A stretch of DNA of 64,000 nucleotides, from positions 1,292,501 through 1,356,500 of the forward strand of contig WPIO01000032.1 of the NCBI GenBank assembly GCA_009760855.2. Direction: 5' to 3'. Source of the stretch: Cristatella mucedo (taxonomy: Eukaryota; Bryozoa; Phylactolaemata; Cristatellidae). The notes under the pieces were generated by a model that was not told the DNA's origin, made no database searches, and worked only from the letters and a program-made list of their open reading frames with translations. The position numbers and the translations under genes are program-made. Numbering within the stretch: position 1 is the stretch's first letter; the number at the start of each line of letters is the position of its first letter. Shown here piece by piece: positions 29,171 to 41,259 of the stretch.

Positions 29171-29334
29171 GATAGCTACTTTGTACCTTTACTACAGTTA
29201 ATACAATTTTCCGACTCGATATGCCTACTAGTGTGTTTTTTCATTTCTTCTGCGGTGGAGCTACTGTGCAGCAATTTTTTACAACGAAGGCGCCATTCGC
29301 ATTCTCATTCCAGGGCGCCGACAGGGCTCACTGC

Positions 29335-29470
29335 GCCTCTGTATAGCACCGTAAGAGAACTTTACACATATGCCGCGGGGCACGAGCCCAAAACCTCGAT
29401 TATCGAATCAATTCATCTTGACCTTGGTTGGGCAGGCACCTTAACCACTGGGCCAAACCAGTGCGGCAAT
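29335..29470 (-). mobile_element. tRNA-derived SINE
   Basis: Minus strand: GGTTTGGCCCAGTGGTTAAG (A box), TTCGATAATCGAGGTTTTGG with degenerate B box GGGCTCGTGCCCC, GTGTAAAGTTCTCTTACGG tail. Confidence 0.6.
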
Positions 29471-30449
29471 GTAGTGGCCAGCACACAGAACAATGTGTGC
29501 TTTAAGCAGAGAAGCAATCGCTTAGGGACAGGGTTTTAAATCCTTTTCGAGTCCGACTGGTGAGACTGAAGTGCACTTCCTCAACTTAACCAGCTGCCGT
29601 TAAGCCCACTTTGATTCTGAAGAGAGGGAATTCACGAACAAGTTATGCTGAGAATAAATGCCTGCTAATTGCGTACAGACCGGCGGCATAAGGACTAGCC
29701 TATATTGCAACCAAATTGGGGATTGTAACACTAAGAACGCGAACTTGTTGTTCCAATACAGTGAGTTTAGTGTGATTTATTATCTGATTGAACCGTCGAT
29801 ATTATTAAATTGTCAGCAATAAAAAATATCCATTACTTTGAGGTCAATACGCTGCTAGATGGGAAGCCGGTCCATGTCGGAATATTACCGTTGGCTATAT
29901 ACATCCACTCGGAAAATTTTGAGTCTGAGATTGGACCTAAACCGTTGTAGCACAGTGCGTGTAATCCGTAGGTGAGACTATAGACACTTAATAAATTAAT
30001 AAGGAATATCAGATAACAAAAAAGTAGAGCTCACTGCCTGTGGACTCGTTTCGCTGAGTCACAGTAGAATTACACGTCTATTACGCACCCCTCCCGTAAG
30101 TACTGGTCGCCATCTTGCCGCGTGACGGACGGACAGACGGATTTTCTCGCTTTAATTATTAGAGATATCAAATACTGCCGAAATATCTAGCAGAATTCAC
30201 AGAGAGACTCTATGTGTAGGTAAGTCAGAATACCTGAGACGGACGTTACGAATTCGTATAAATGGCCAATACCCTCCTCCAGCTTTGATTTTTAATCAGT
30301 CAAGTAAAACTTTGAAATCAGCGTACTTCCATATACACAATAGATGAAAGAGAGCTTCTTTCGTTTAGACGATAAGTAACATCAAACAAGTCACTATTGA
30401 CAAACAGTAATTCTTGATGAAGGACTAAGTAAATGATAGAGAAGGACAC
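29471..30449. other. no recognisable feature
   Basis: AT-rich intergenic sequence upstream of exon 1; no coding frame or known repeat recognised. Confidence 0.4.
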
Positions 30450-30835
30450 CAGGCACCCTCGGGGACCGAGTTGCCAGCACAACTCAAATCTTGAACTAAA
30501 TCCTCATGAATATAAACTCGCCGACTCGTTCGAGTGAAGATCGGCCACGTAGATAAGCAGCCAGAAATGAATAGTGACGGCAAATGCACTCGTGAATTAC
30601 TAGCAGCCTCCGGATGTTGACGCAACAACCCGGAGGAGGATAGCGATAAGAAATGCATTTGAAGACTCTGTGCTGCCTCGTTACCATCGCAGGAAATGAA
30701 TTCGCCCGCCGCGACGGCACAAACGTGGACTCCGGTACCGACCGTTTTGGCACCCAGAGGATACTTATCTGGCATTGGCTAGACTGTCTAAGCAAAGCGC
30801 TTTGTCCATCGCGAGAGAGTGAACTTGAAGCAGTG

Positions 30836-31600
30836 TTTGCACAGTGTCAGCATGCAAATAAGGTTACCGGTAGCATGCATAGTGGCAACACACATAAGCA
30901 CACAAAGAACCAATTACAAAGACTCACTAGATGCCGGATAAAGGGGGGGCGTTTTAAGCTTCATTTTAAGTGCCGTCAAGTCGTCGGATGCCACTTCTTC
31001 AGTCGGGAGTGAGCTCTAGGCTTTGGGAGCAAAGAATTTGGGGTTCTTTCAAGGTCCACCTGAGCGACTGGAGTCAGACGAGCGGGTGGTACGATACCTA
31101 GCCTCATCGGGGAGTAGCTCTGATAAGTAGGCTGGAGCAAGAGAATGAAGGGATTTAAAAGTGATTGACAAAACCTTTAAATCGATGAGCTTCTTGAATG
31201 GGAGTCAGTGCATGTCGGTGAAAATTTATTTAATATGGCAGCTGCGAAGGTCACGACAGTCAAGCATAGCTGCAGAGTTTTTTGCCAACTGTTAGCACCA
31301 ATTTCGCAAACCGGAAGACCTACACGTAGCGAGTTACAGAAGCCTTGACAGGACATGGTGGTCTCTACTAACTGCTACACTGGGAATGAATTTGCTGCCA
31401 GTGAGGCCACTTCTCCGAAAATTAACTGAGCGTACAACGATAAGCTGGAAGAGCGCTGGCGACGCTCACGACAGACGAGCCTAGCTGCAGAGCTTTGCAC
31501 CAGCAGTCAGCACCTAATTGTACAGGCCGGAGGACCTGCACGTAGTGAGCTGCAGAAGTTTAGACAGGACATGATAGTCTCCACTAAGTGCTACTGAGGC
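30836..31600 (-). mobile_element. LINE A 3' fragment with internal duplication
   Basis: Minus-strand LINE A whose left end is AGTGTCAGCATGCAAATAAG. About 210 bases (31240-31450) are repeated at 31455-31670, including ACGACAGACGAGCCTAGCTG and the adjoining GTGAGGCTGCTTCTCCGAAA. The intron 1 part next to the first-exon copy was thus duplicated a further time. Confidence 0.7.
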
Positions 31601-31760
31601 AATGCATGTACGGCCAGTGAGGCTGCTTCTCCGAAAGGTAACCGAGTGTGCAACGCAAAGCTGAGGAATGCGCTTGGCAGAAGCGTGCGTTCCAAAGCGA
31701 CCGCAGCACAAAAAGCCATGCAGAGGGTTTTTACAAGCTCACTGCTTTGACGGTGCTTAC

Positions 31761-31848
31761 CAAGATATGTGGAGGACCCGGCACTGTGCTTGATATGGCC
31801 ACACAACGCCCCAACCAGAACAAGCAGTAAACTGCAGCCTAGCTGCAT
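31761..31848 (-). CDS. duplicate signal-peptide exon (possible alternative first exon of the monooxygenase)
   Basis: ATG at 31848, 29 codons plus one base, donor G|GTAAGC, the same phase and length as exon 1 at 26317-26230. The product is MQLGCSLLLVLVGALCGHIK then HSAGSSTYL. Against exon 1 I count 12 base differences: 8 silent and 4 that change residues (Ser4Gly, Tyr5Cys, Thr14Ala, Arg21His). No frame break. It could splice to exon 2 at 21067 and make the same mature protein with a slightly different leader. The TATA box is altered (TACATAGG), so it may use another promoter or be silent. No other monooxygenase exons are seen between it and 26.3 kb. Confidence 0.55.
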
Positions 31849-33514
31849 AGCAACCCGCGAGCTACCCGAAGACCGCACTATACAGGTTCCTATGTAGGAC
31901 TGATCCGGGATTGCATAACAGACAGCGCCATCTGTCGATGATCACCAGCACTTACGACTTTTCTTAGCCCACCTTCACTATTGCTGCGTAGAATGTATCT
32001 ATAAGGGTCAATGCTTTGATATCTTAAAAATATTTATCCCAACGGGTGCGGTAAGAGATCGTCAGAGCTATCAAAAGCGAAGTCCCGGGATCCGCTGTTC
32101 TTACGGGCCAAGGGATGTGAAAATGTGAAAAGAAGGAAGCTTCACTCGCTGTAGGTAAACGTTGCCCGGGTAGCTCTACCCTTATGTCAGCGCTGCCTGG
32201 TTTCGTTGTTACCCTAGTTAATGTAGTCTGAATTATCGTCGCGAATGGCACAGAACGCTAGCCGAAGTGTAACACCACCAGTTTATTCTACCTCCACACG
32301 GAGCAGGGCGAAGCACAACTCTCCTCGCCCCTCTCGCCCGCCGGAGTCTCCTGACTCCCTTGGCAAAACAACCACTAATAGCACGGTCCGGCTGCTTACC
32401 TCATCGAGTGTCACGGCCCACTCGTACAGCGATCAGGGGCAGTTTCATCAATTAAATAAAACCACAGTAAATAAGAGACGAGCGAATTCAAGCGTATCTC
32501 TGGACTTTTTCTTAGATAAACCAGTGAATAGTGCTGATCTCCAATGCAATGCGAAGTCAGACGAAATTCGGCACGAGATAGGGTAGGAGCCAATAACCGT
32601 TCTCGTTGCTACACAGTTAACAGTGCGCTTCGTGCATTGCTCCCAAATAGTGCCTTGGACTATTCCACTCATGCAAGAAGCTGATACTCATCTTTGTTGT
32701 TTTTTATCAACGTCAATTGCTTGGCATAGAATAAAGGATACCTAATTGCGCATCAGTACGGAAAAGGATTACATTTCAAAGATAATCCGATGTTTTGATC
32801 ATATGCGACTGGCGATACGCTATAAACCAATGAAAATGAATTATGAATATTCATATTAGCAAAGCTAAAGTGATTTACAATTTTATTTGGTTATATTCAT
32901 CTGCGTGTGGTGTGGAATTCTTATTACTCATCGGTCAAAGACCCAAAATACTTCATTTATTTAACTGCTCGGAGAGTATGCTATGTTCACGTCTCAGCTG
33001 ATTACGGGCGCTCTGACAGAGGGCCGTTGGTGGTTCCCCGTGCGGTGGCTGGAAACTCATTGACGGGTCCGCATACTCGCTTGACAGGGTAGGGAGGGGA
33101 AAGGTAGTAAGGCTGACCAATAGGCCAGCCGTCACGAATATAGGCGGCCAGTGTCGCCAACTTGGACTGTGTACGTGCCTGTGGAGCAGCTGAAAACCTT
33201 TAGCTGCAAAGTGCTTCTGCTGTGTGCCTTCAAGAATACTCTAACTGGAGGATCGCCGTTACAGTGCATCACGTCACCCCAGCCTCAGATCCGGTTATCT
33301 CCCGCTATCACGCGACTGGTGTGTCGAAAGATCTTGATAGTCCGAGCACGTTCGCAGCTGACTTGGCTATTTTAGAATCCCTCTGACTGTAGTTGACAGA
33401 GTAGGGCGAGGCAGGGAGATAGAGGGTGAAGCCACAATCCATTCGGCGGAGAGCCCGCTTAGACGATTGTGCTCTTTGGACTGCAATCAGCATCGCAGCT
33501 CTCAGCTTGCGGCC

Positions 33515-33875
33515 ACGAAAGTCGGGCCAAACGAGCGAGCGAGCAAGAATCGCGGCTGAAAATGAAACAATCGCCACCGAACGGAGCAGGAAGCTGCCAG
33601 TTCCACGACTACTAGCAGCTCGTCGTCTGAACTGCGAGTCAATGTCGGAAGGTCTTCGATGCATGATTTGGATTCAGAATCTCAGCTAAAAAGCACGAAT
33701 CTTCTCTGGCAAAGGTTCCCTCCAAGATTTGTATCGCTAAAGTTTTTCGCGAGATTTAGCCAAGCTGTCACTCAGAACGCAGCGGCTCAATGGAAAGCGG
33801 AAATTCCTCAGCAAACCGTCAGTAGCCCATTGAAGCGGCACTATTTCTACATCTGTCACTGCGACACCGATTCCC
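33515..33875. repeat. duplicated upstream block R2, copy 2
   Basis: Near-identical to 26930-27285. It lies about 1.7-2 kb upstream of the duplicate first exon because of an inserted segment of about 1.1-1.3 kb. Confidence 0.85.
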
Positions 33876-33917
33876 ATACGAGGCGGCATTCGAAATTGTC
33901 ATAAATTAATTACAGGG

Positions 33918-34290
33918 GACCGAGTTTCCAGCACAACTCAAATCGTGAGCTTAATCCTCTCGACTATGAACTCGTCGACACGTTCGAGTGAAGGTCAGTC
34001 ACGTAGATAAGCAGCCGGAAATGAATTGTGACGGCAATTGCACTCGTGAATGACTAGCAGCACTCCCTCCACCTCAGCGGCTAGCCTCGGGATGTTGACG
34101 CCATCTAGAGGAGGTTTTCGCCAAGAAATGCATTAGAAGGCTGTGCTGCCTCATTACCATCGTATGAAATGAACTCACCCACCGCGACGGCACAAACGTG
34201 GACTCCGGCACCTACCGCTTTGGCACACAGTGGCACGTTTAGTTATCTAGCCTTGGCTGGCAGTCAAAGCAGAGCACATTGTCCATCGCT
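33918..34290. repeat. duplicated upstream block R3, copy 2
   Basis: Matches 30450-30795 (GGGGACCGAGTT, CAGCACAACTCAAATC, ACGTAGATAAGCAGCC, CCGCGACGGCACAAACGTGG) with small insertions. No protein recognised. Confidence 0.8.
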
Positions 34291-34559
34291 CGAGATTAAA
34301 CTTACTGCCCACGCACGCAAAGGCCGTCACTTTTACGACTCGTTGCCTCAGGAGGAAGCTTTCCTTCCCGCTCTGCCACTGCTGCACGGTGTGGCCGATT
34401 ATATCTGGATCAGGCACGATCTAGTGATAGACCCTTTGGTTAAGGGGCTCGCCTCACTCACTTGGTCAGGCTTTCTAAAATATTGCCTAGTCAGGCTTCC
34501 CATCGCATTCTCTTACTCTGGGCGTTTGCGTTTGGCAGTGACTCCAATGGACCTTTGAT

Positions 34560-34835
34560 TCTTTTGAAAACCCTGGCTTCAGTTCTCAAACTCCCAAAGC
34601 TTGGAACTCACTCCCAATTAACTTCATGACATCCACTGACGATGCTAGATAGAAAAAGAGGCTATAAACCCATTTAATTTTCACGACTTTTGTTTCGGTC
34701 CAGTCACATGTCCTTTGGAGGCTAATGCCTGCTGACCTTGTGCATGGTATTACCAACGAGATGACATTTTTTCTTTCCAGTATCTGTGAAGTGCCTAGAA
34801 ATCAATCTTGTCCTCTTAGTGTGGTGTGTAATTTT
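34560..34835 (+). mobile_element. diverged LINE A-like 3' end
   Basis: CTCCCAAAGCTTGGAACTCACTCC, a UTR with CATGTCCTTTGGAGGCTAAT, and TGTGAAGTGCCTAGAAATCA near the end. An old or separate subfamily; the ATT tail is nearly lost. Confidence 0.55.
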
Positions 34836-35912
34836 GTATATTAATTATAAGAATCCGCCTACGCTGAGCCATGTTTAATAGATATCATCGATAGATACGA
34901 GGCTCATTATTCGTGAAAAAATTGAAGTGCTTATGCAAGCCTCTCCCAGGCCGTTGCTTAAGTATCGAAATGAATAATCGACAACGTTTAGCAGAGTACC
35001 GCACGTCTGTGTAGCTTCCTTTGTGATCTTGTCGGTGGCTTGACTTGTTTTCTCGTGAAATCCGAGCATATTCTCGACAGCGGTAAGTCAACGCACGTTC
35101 AGAGAGCAGCATCCACTGGATGACGGGTGGACCGCTTAGCAGAACCACCTCACTTGCCAACAGACCAATCGAGGTCGGCGTTCAAGCTGACAGCTGACGT
35201 GCAAGCTGACTCCCGACCGTCAGTATCGTGTTCACGCCACGTTTTCCTTTTTAGTACACAAAATAAAGCAGTAACATATTATTTCTGTACCATTCAGGCA
35301 ATAAAAATGGCTTGATTAGCAAAAGCAGTCAGCCTAGCCAGATGGGAATACCAGGACGAAAATCAGACTCTTTGATTCAGCTCTAGCACGGATGCCACCA
35401 CTAAGGGCAATAAAACGTTACGGGCAACTGCGGCAGTGGAACGGTGCCAATTCTCTTCGCGGCACTGTCGAGATGACTGTCTCTCTGTGCCATTCAGCTC
35501 AATGACTCGAGCAAGGGGACGATTGACCAAACAATGTGCGCAGCCTACTGAAAGTATGAGAGTGCATGTACATCAAAATCGATGAGGGCACGTGAGTGCA
35601 CGTGAGATCGATAGAAGTGACGAGCACTCTTCGCCTCTGAAGCTGAAAAGTGCCAGCAATGAGGGGCGGAAAGACTTTATTTCTTGAAATTTGGCATTCA
35701 CATCAAGCTGCGCCCGCAAAGAATTTACAAATCTCAGCAGAAGATTGCTCATATACATTGTTTCGAGCCTACGCAGGTGCAGCTATTCAAGGAACGCCAG
35801 ATACTGTGCATGCCTCACGGTGCAATGCTGTGCCTTCCAACTGTTTTCTTGACGCTGATCAGGGTGGGGTTGATAGCATACATTGAAAATTATTAAATTA
35901 AATGAAAAATTG
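34836..35912. other. no recognisable feature
   Basis: No gene or named repeat seen in this intergenic stretch. Confidence 0.4.
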
Positions 35913-37204
35913 TAATCGGAATTCAAGTGGCAGCACTTCACTGAAACTGCTTTCCTCCGTTTTACCAATGACATCCAATGGTTTAAATCGTACTTGTCTG
36001 ATCGTGTCCAATCCGTGTCTTGTGGGGGTCAGATCTCACACACGAGACGGGTCACCTGTGGAGTCTCTCAAGGGTCTGTACTCGGTCCCTTGCTGTTCTC
36101 CATTTATACTCAACCTCTGGCAGAATCGACTCAGGCCCATGGAATAGGATATCACTTTTATGGTAACAATACCCGCAGCTGTATTTGCCATTTAAACGGT
36201 CAGAATCTGCTGCAGCGACCGATATTACTAAATGCATACCTTACCGAAATTCGATCCTGGATTTCGGAAAATTTCTTGAAACTAAACGACGATAATCCTG
36301 AACTGCTGCACACAGGACACCCTAAGTGTGTGGCTGGATTAGATGACTTTGCTCTTCGAATAGGTGATGCTGTTGTGCAACCATCACCCTGTGCTCGGAA
36401 TTTAGGTATTGTCATCGACAACTGCCTAAATTTTAAAAGCTTCGTTCAGAAGACTGCTTCTACAGCTAGCCATCACGTCCGACCCCTGTCTAATATTAGG
36501 AGCTGTCTTACACGGGAGTTTGCCAAACATTTAACTAGCTCCTTAGTTCTGTCTCGGCTCGATTTTTGGATTTCTTTTCGGCTGGGCTACCAGAAAAGCC
36601 ACTAGGCCACTGCAGCTGGATATGAATGTGGCTGCAAGGCTAGTTTAGAAGTCCCAGAGGTTTGGCCACGTCTCTCCTTTGCTAAGAGAGCTGGATTGGC
36701 TGTCGCTTGATCAGGGGATACAGAGAAAATCTTTAATGCTGACCCACAAGCCCCGCCAAGGTTAAGCTCCTCCGTACCTAGCTGGACTGCTGTACTAGTT
36801 TCAAGCCTCCGGGTCCTGTAGTGCCCTCAGGTCCTGTATGGACAATAAATTAACTGTTCCATTCTTCCTCTGCAAGACCGTTGGCGGCAGAAGCTCTGCT
36901 GGTCCTAGACTGCGGAACTCGCTTCCACGATTATTACGCAATGACACCTACTCTCCTGCTGCCGACTGTGGGACATCCTTTCCAGCCGTCCAGAGCTGCT
37001 ACTTCCACGCTACTCGCTACCTCAACTGCTCTCCTGACTCTGCTATGCTTCCCACTTTCTGTTTTTGCGTGAGACGAAGTCAGTTGGCCACCGGATGCGT
37101 AACGAAAGCCGCTTAGGCTGTGAGTGCGCTATACAAAACTCTCAAACAGCGTAACACACAGAGAGCTTCTGTGGCATTATGGAGTTACAGATGGAGTACA
37201 TTAC
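35913..37204 (+). pseudogene. LINE B reverse-transcriptase fragment
   Basis: A plus-strand LINE B copy with a 203-residue frame (35994-36605): [10 protein letters not shown]-like [20 protein letters not shown], then HFYGNN where active enzymes have YADD, then NFLKLNDDNPELL and SPCARNLGIVIDNCLNFKSF. Beyond 36605 the frame is broken, but the tail (LAGLLY, RSCMDNKLTVPF, GGRS) and the LINE B 3' end (GTAACAC..., ATGGAGTTACAGATGGAGTA) follow. The changed catalytic box shows it is dead. Confidence 0.8.
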
Positions 37205-37712
37205 ATGAAATGACTGGAGCACCACTTGGTGGCATGTATGTACAACTTTGCCACTGAAAGATAAAATCAAGCATGCACGATAAAATAAGCAAGTCTGCTT
37301 TACATTAGGAACTCGGTCAAACAGAGACTATACATATGCCTGAAGGTAAGGGCAATTTAGACATGCATGGCACTTTATGTTTTCTCTGACATGCATTCAC
37401 TTCAATGTTTTGAACTATATTATATCAGTCCGCCCCACAATCCGAAGAAAACTAGCATGCATGCTAGGTAATGCATAATATTTGCATATTATATGTAGGA
37501 AAACAAAAACTCAAACTTGGCTCAAGTGTCGCACGTTAAGTCTCACTCTGCCGCTGTCATTTATCGATACTTTTATATGGTTAGCAGTAGTAGGTTTAGT
37601 AAAAAGTAGTCTCCTTACTACAGTTGGCAGCACACTTTGGCCTCTTTTAACTGAATATGTAGACTTCCAGTGAACGGAATGATGGCTAAGAAGGCGTCTT
37701 CAAGCTGCGCCT

Positions 37713-37879
37713 TTATTTGAAATTAATTTGGCGGGCAAATAATGTAACTAACTTGGGCATCATATTTATCTTCCCTTTATCCATGCCAGAGGCACTTGCA
37801 CCAACCGCGAAACTACCTTCAATGGCTTGAGCGTGAGTAGGATTTGACCAGTTTAGAGCATCGATTTCAAGTGATGCTC
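37713..37879 (-). pseudogene. relic of a second monooxygenase last exon
   Basis: The minus-strand frame from an AG|GAGC acceptor gives SLEIDALNWSNPTHAQAIEG then SFAVGASASGMDKGK and stops at TAA 37715-37713, which overlaps an AATAAA. It aligns with exon 12 (PEVDAVNWKNPIYSQAIEES). Upstream, where exon 12 has its acceptor and a TGG, the copy has TGTAT and TGA, so the original 5' end is lost. I found no other monooxygenase exons between here and DHX16. It is either a leftover of a paralogue or the last exon of a gene using the nearer acceptor. Confidence 0.65.
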
Positions 37880-37899
37880 CTAAAACTCAGTTATTGATA

Positions 37900-38454
37900 C
37901 AAAATAATTATGTGCAACTAAACTTCATGCTGCTTCACGTTGCAAGTAACCAGACGCTCGAAATCCCAGAGTTAGCTGACGAGAAAAGATTCGTGGTTGC
38001 GAAGCAACCCACAAGTCTCTGCTGCACCTCAGCAGACGCCAATCATTCGTAAATAAGAAAATACAGCTACAGCAGTGGGAAAACTAAATGTATAATCACC
38101 TTGTGAGAAATGAGATCTGCTGCAGACAACGCCTATTTCCAATTTTCCTGAGCAACCGCACTATTCTTCTACTCGACTAAGCTTTCTATTGCCGCAGTAT
38201 TTAAATGAGAATACAGATCGCGCAACTAATGAGCCATTCTACTGCAGATTAACAATAAAGTATAACAAGTAGAGTGGTCGATCCGTATCGCGGGAAATCC
38301 TTCGCCACCCCCTGAGCCCAAAAACCTGCAGAAAGGGGGCGGCTGAACTGTTTAGGTCTCGCCTAATAATATCCTATTCGAAGAGCGTGGGCATAACAGA
38401 TCTGTCATTTAGAAAAGAAAAGTAAGTATGATGTGCGCATGAATTCCGGCTATA
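37900..38454. other. no recognisable feature
   Basis: No gene or named repeat identified. Confidence 0.4.
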
Positions 38455-38660
38455 AATCCACAAAACCACCAAGACGAAGCGAGTGCTGCGCTGTAGAGTT
38501 TTCTACACCGCATCACTCAAAGCCTTAGCGGCTTTCTGTTAGCGCACGGTAGCCAACAGGCGCCATTGCAAGCACCAAAAAGAAAGCGAGAAGCACACCT
38601 GAGTCGGTAGAGCAGACGGGAAAGCGATAAGGAGCTCAGGACGGTTGGAAGTACTGTTTC
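38455..38660 (-). mobile_element. old LINE B 3' fragment
   Basis: AAGCCTTAGCGGCTTTCTGT, GGTAGCCAACAG, AAGAAAGCGAGAAGCACACC and GAGCTCAGGACGGTTGGAAG match the LINE B 3' region, with many changes. Confidence 0.65.
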
Positions 38661-39299
38661 CGAGTCGGCAACAGGAAAGATGTCGTCTCGACAAAACTCT
38701 GGAGCGAATTCTGGGCGCATTCTGCGCATTAACACATCATACAGTCTCAGTTCGAAGGAATACTGCCTCCGTAAAACTTCCGAACAACGCTCGTGAAGCA
38801 GTCGCTTCGCGAGCAGAAAATGAGCAGCCTCACGAGAATATTGATTGGGCGAGACGAAAAGGGCATTTATCCTCGCGAAGAGCAGTTGCAAATAACTAAG
38901 CTAAGCTAAAAGATACTGATGCCTTCTTTGGTTGTATCCTTAACGCAGCAAACTTTCTAAGCGGGAAAGGAGGTCGTGCTCAGAGCGATTCCTAGCAGTT
39001 GATGATGTTGAGAATATTCTAGAAATTTTCTAACCTCTGCCCAATAATGTGTGATAATAAGAAACGCGCAAACTTTGTCTTGGGGTGTGCTACCGCCAGC
39101 CTCAATGATAGAGTCTTTTCGCAGTTCTCACGTCAGCCGCGACACGAGCCCTCGCCTTTTAGAGAGTCCAACTAGGGCGCCTAGAGCAACCCGTAGCGTG
39201 GATCTCTAGCCAAGCAGAACCCGGAAGGACGGACCCATTATTTAACCGGGTGCGCAGCAAGGGTGTAATCTGACAGCGACATCTACTCAGGGGAGAATG

Positions 39300-40110
39300 G
39301 AGCTTTGGGCGGACGATGCGGTCAGGATGTGGACAGACTAATGTGTTAAATCAGCAAAGGGCTAGGCTGGTATGTAGGCTTACGAATGCATCAGCCTTCT
39401 AATAGTCTACATTAACTGAGACACGATGCTGGTAAATTGGTACAGGGCCCGACTAATACGCTACATTAACTAAGGCGCGAGGCTGGTAGGCAAGCGCAGG
39501 AATGCCATCAGCAGAGGGTTTGGCGCGAATTAACAAAATAAACAAGCCTAAGAATTGACACCGAGAGTAGGGTCCTGGAGAATAACAACTACGTGCGAGT
39601 TCACTAATTCAGACGGAAGAGAATAAAAAGGAAGATCGCGGATAGAAGACGCTCGGGGCTGCAGCTTTGATAGCTAATGCGCGTGACTACGCTTTGAGAG
39701 CACAAGAGTTCAAACCTGCGGCGATCAACAGCACCATAACTTAGCACAGCTGTGTTCCACCAGCAACACTGTAAGCCACTTGCATCTTCCGGTGCGGACG
39801 GTAGCGGTCCGCATTCAGGTTCGAGAACAACGCTAGCAATTGCAGGCCTACAGGAGGGTTTGCTTAACCCGGGCTTCGGGAGTCCGATAGTTAAAATCAG
39901 TCGGACCGGTGCACGCCGCGTAAAGCGCTTGCACCGGTGCGTAACCGGCTAACTAACTAACCGGCTACTAACCGGCCCACAATAAAGTGTCACTTTCGGC
40001 TACCAGTGGTGGCCGCGTTTGTTCTAACCGCACTAAAACGCTGCATTGCACGGTCCGCCGACAGAGCGCGGGGGGGGGGGGTACCGACGCTTACGCAGTT
40101 ACAAATTCAC
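39300..40110 (+). repeat. dispersed repeat, copy 1 (possible LTR or non-autonomous element)
   Basis: Shares stretches in the same order with 41260-41860: GCGAATTAAC...AAGCCTAAGAATTGACACCGA, the GGGCTTCGGG region, CTACTAACCGGCCCACAATAA, CTTTCGGCTACCAGTGGTGG, CCGCAC, then a G-run and GACGCTTACGC. Function unknown. A tRNA-like piece (GAGAGCACAAGAGTTCAAAC, near 39697) is embedded. Confidence 0.45.
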
Positions 40111-41259
40111 TTGATATTCAGATGTTATTCATCATGGAGCGACAACTAAAATAAAGACCAACAGATACAAACTATCACTATTCTGGCTCGTTGCTTAAAC
40201 TAGCTACGAAATTCTAGTTATTTCAAAGCAGTGCTAAGCCTTAATAAATTCTAAAATAACACGGAGACAGTACGCGTGTGACGGAAGGTAAACTCGAGGC
40301 ACCACATTCGGTGGCCCGACGTTGACGCGGACCTTAAAATTTCCTTCCGACTACACAATGGCATCATATATCAGTCAGTCGCGGCAAGGAGCAGAAAAAG
40401 CTCACGTGGAATTTAGTCGTGAGTTGTTAGTAATTTTCAGGTCAAATAAAAATAAACTGTTGTCGCAGGGTTTTACATAAAGGGGGTGGAAAAACCGTGT
40501 CCTTTTTAACCCAGACCCAACGGAATCTTTTTCACTGCCGACGAAAAGTTATCATTGCCTCTGAAACTTGAGTCACGTGAACCTTCGCAGGAATATAAAA
40601 CGACAGCGTTCAATTTGCTTCAAGCTTCTCCAATGACAGCAGCGGTATTATTGCCGCACTATTGGCCGGATGACAGATTCGCGAGCTCTCGCCAGCCTGC
40701 GGACGTGCCAGTGCCGCTACACCGTCGTGTCTGCAAAGCTGAAACACGACAGAGAGCAACCGTCGTAGTGAAAAAATGTCCTGTCTCGACAACCTACTAC
40801 CAAGTACAGCTGTATACAAACAGGTACATATGTGTGAGCATCAGCAAAACTAAGCCTTGCGCATCACCTGGAATGGGTTAGAAATAAAGAAATTTAAAAA
40901 AAATTGTAAAATGAGTTTAATGGAATCAAGCGGACTCTTAAAATTTCGCTAATGCACGAATTGCAAAAACAAAGTGAAAAATTGACGAAAGTTCGGGACG
41001 CAATTGCGTCAAATTGTTTTGTATAACAGAGGCTCGGGCGGCGTCAGGTCTTGTGGGAGTCTCACGAAGACACAGCGGGCGAACGTGAGCGGTAAACGAG
41101 ACTCTCCCTTTATTACTCTCAACAAGTACATATGTGAGAGCTAGATCAAGCGCAGCAGACGACTCGAAATATAACATGCATTAGCGGCATGACACTACGC
41201 TGCGTCAATGCCTTATCTATTGGCCACAGGTGAGGCATGCACATTAGTGTCAGGGCGCT

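Larger units (their letters stand above)
30836..34290 (-). repeat. tandem segmental duplication, unit 2
   Basis: Contains, in minus-strand order, R3' (34290-33918), R2' (33875-33515), a unique insert (about 33510-32220), the second first-exon copy (31848-31761) with its flanks to about 32190, and a LINE A fragment (31600-30836). The block order equals unit 1, showing a direct tandem duplication with the junction near 30.8 kb. Confidence 0.75.

Noticed and set aside
31870-31910. TATA box for the duplicate first exon
   Set aside because: The position equivalent to TATAAAGG reads TACATAGG, so no TATA box is called; a TATA-less or shifted start is possible.
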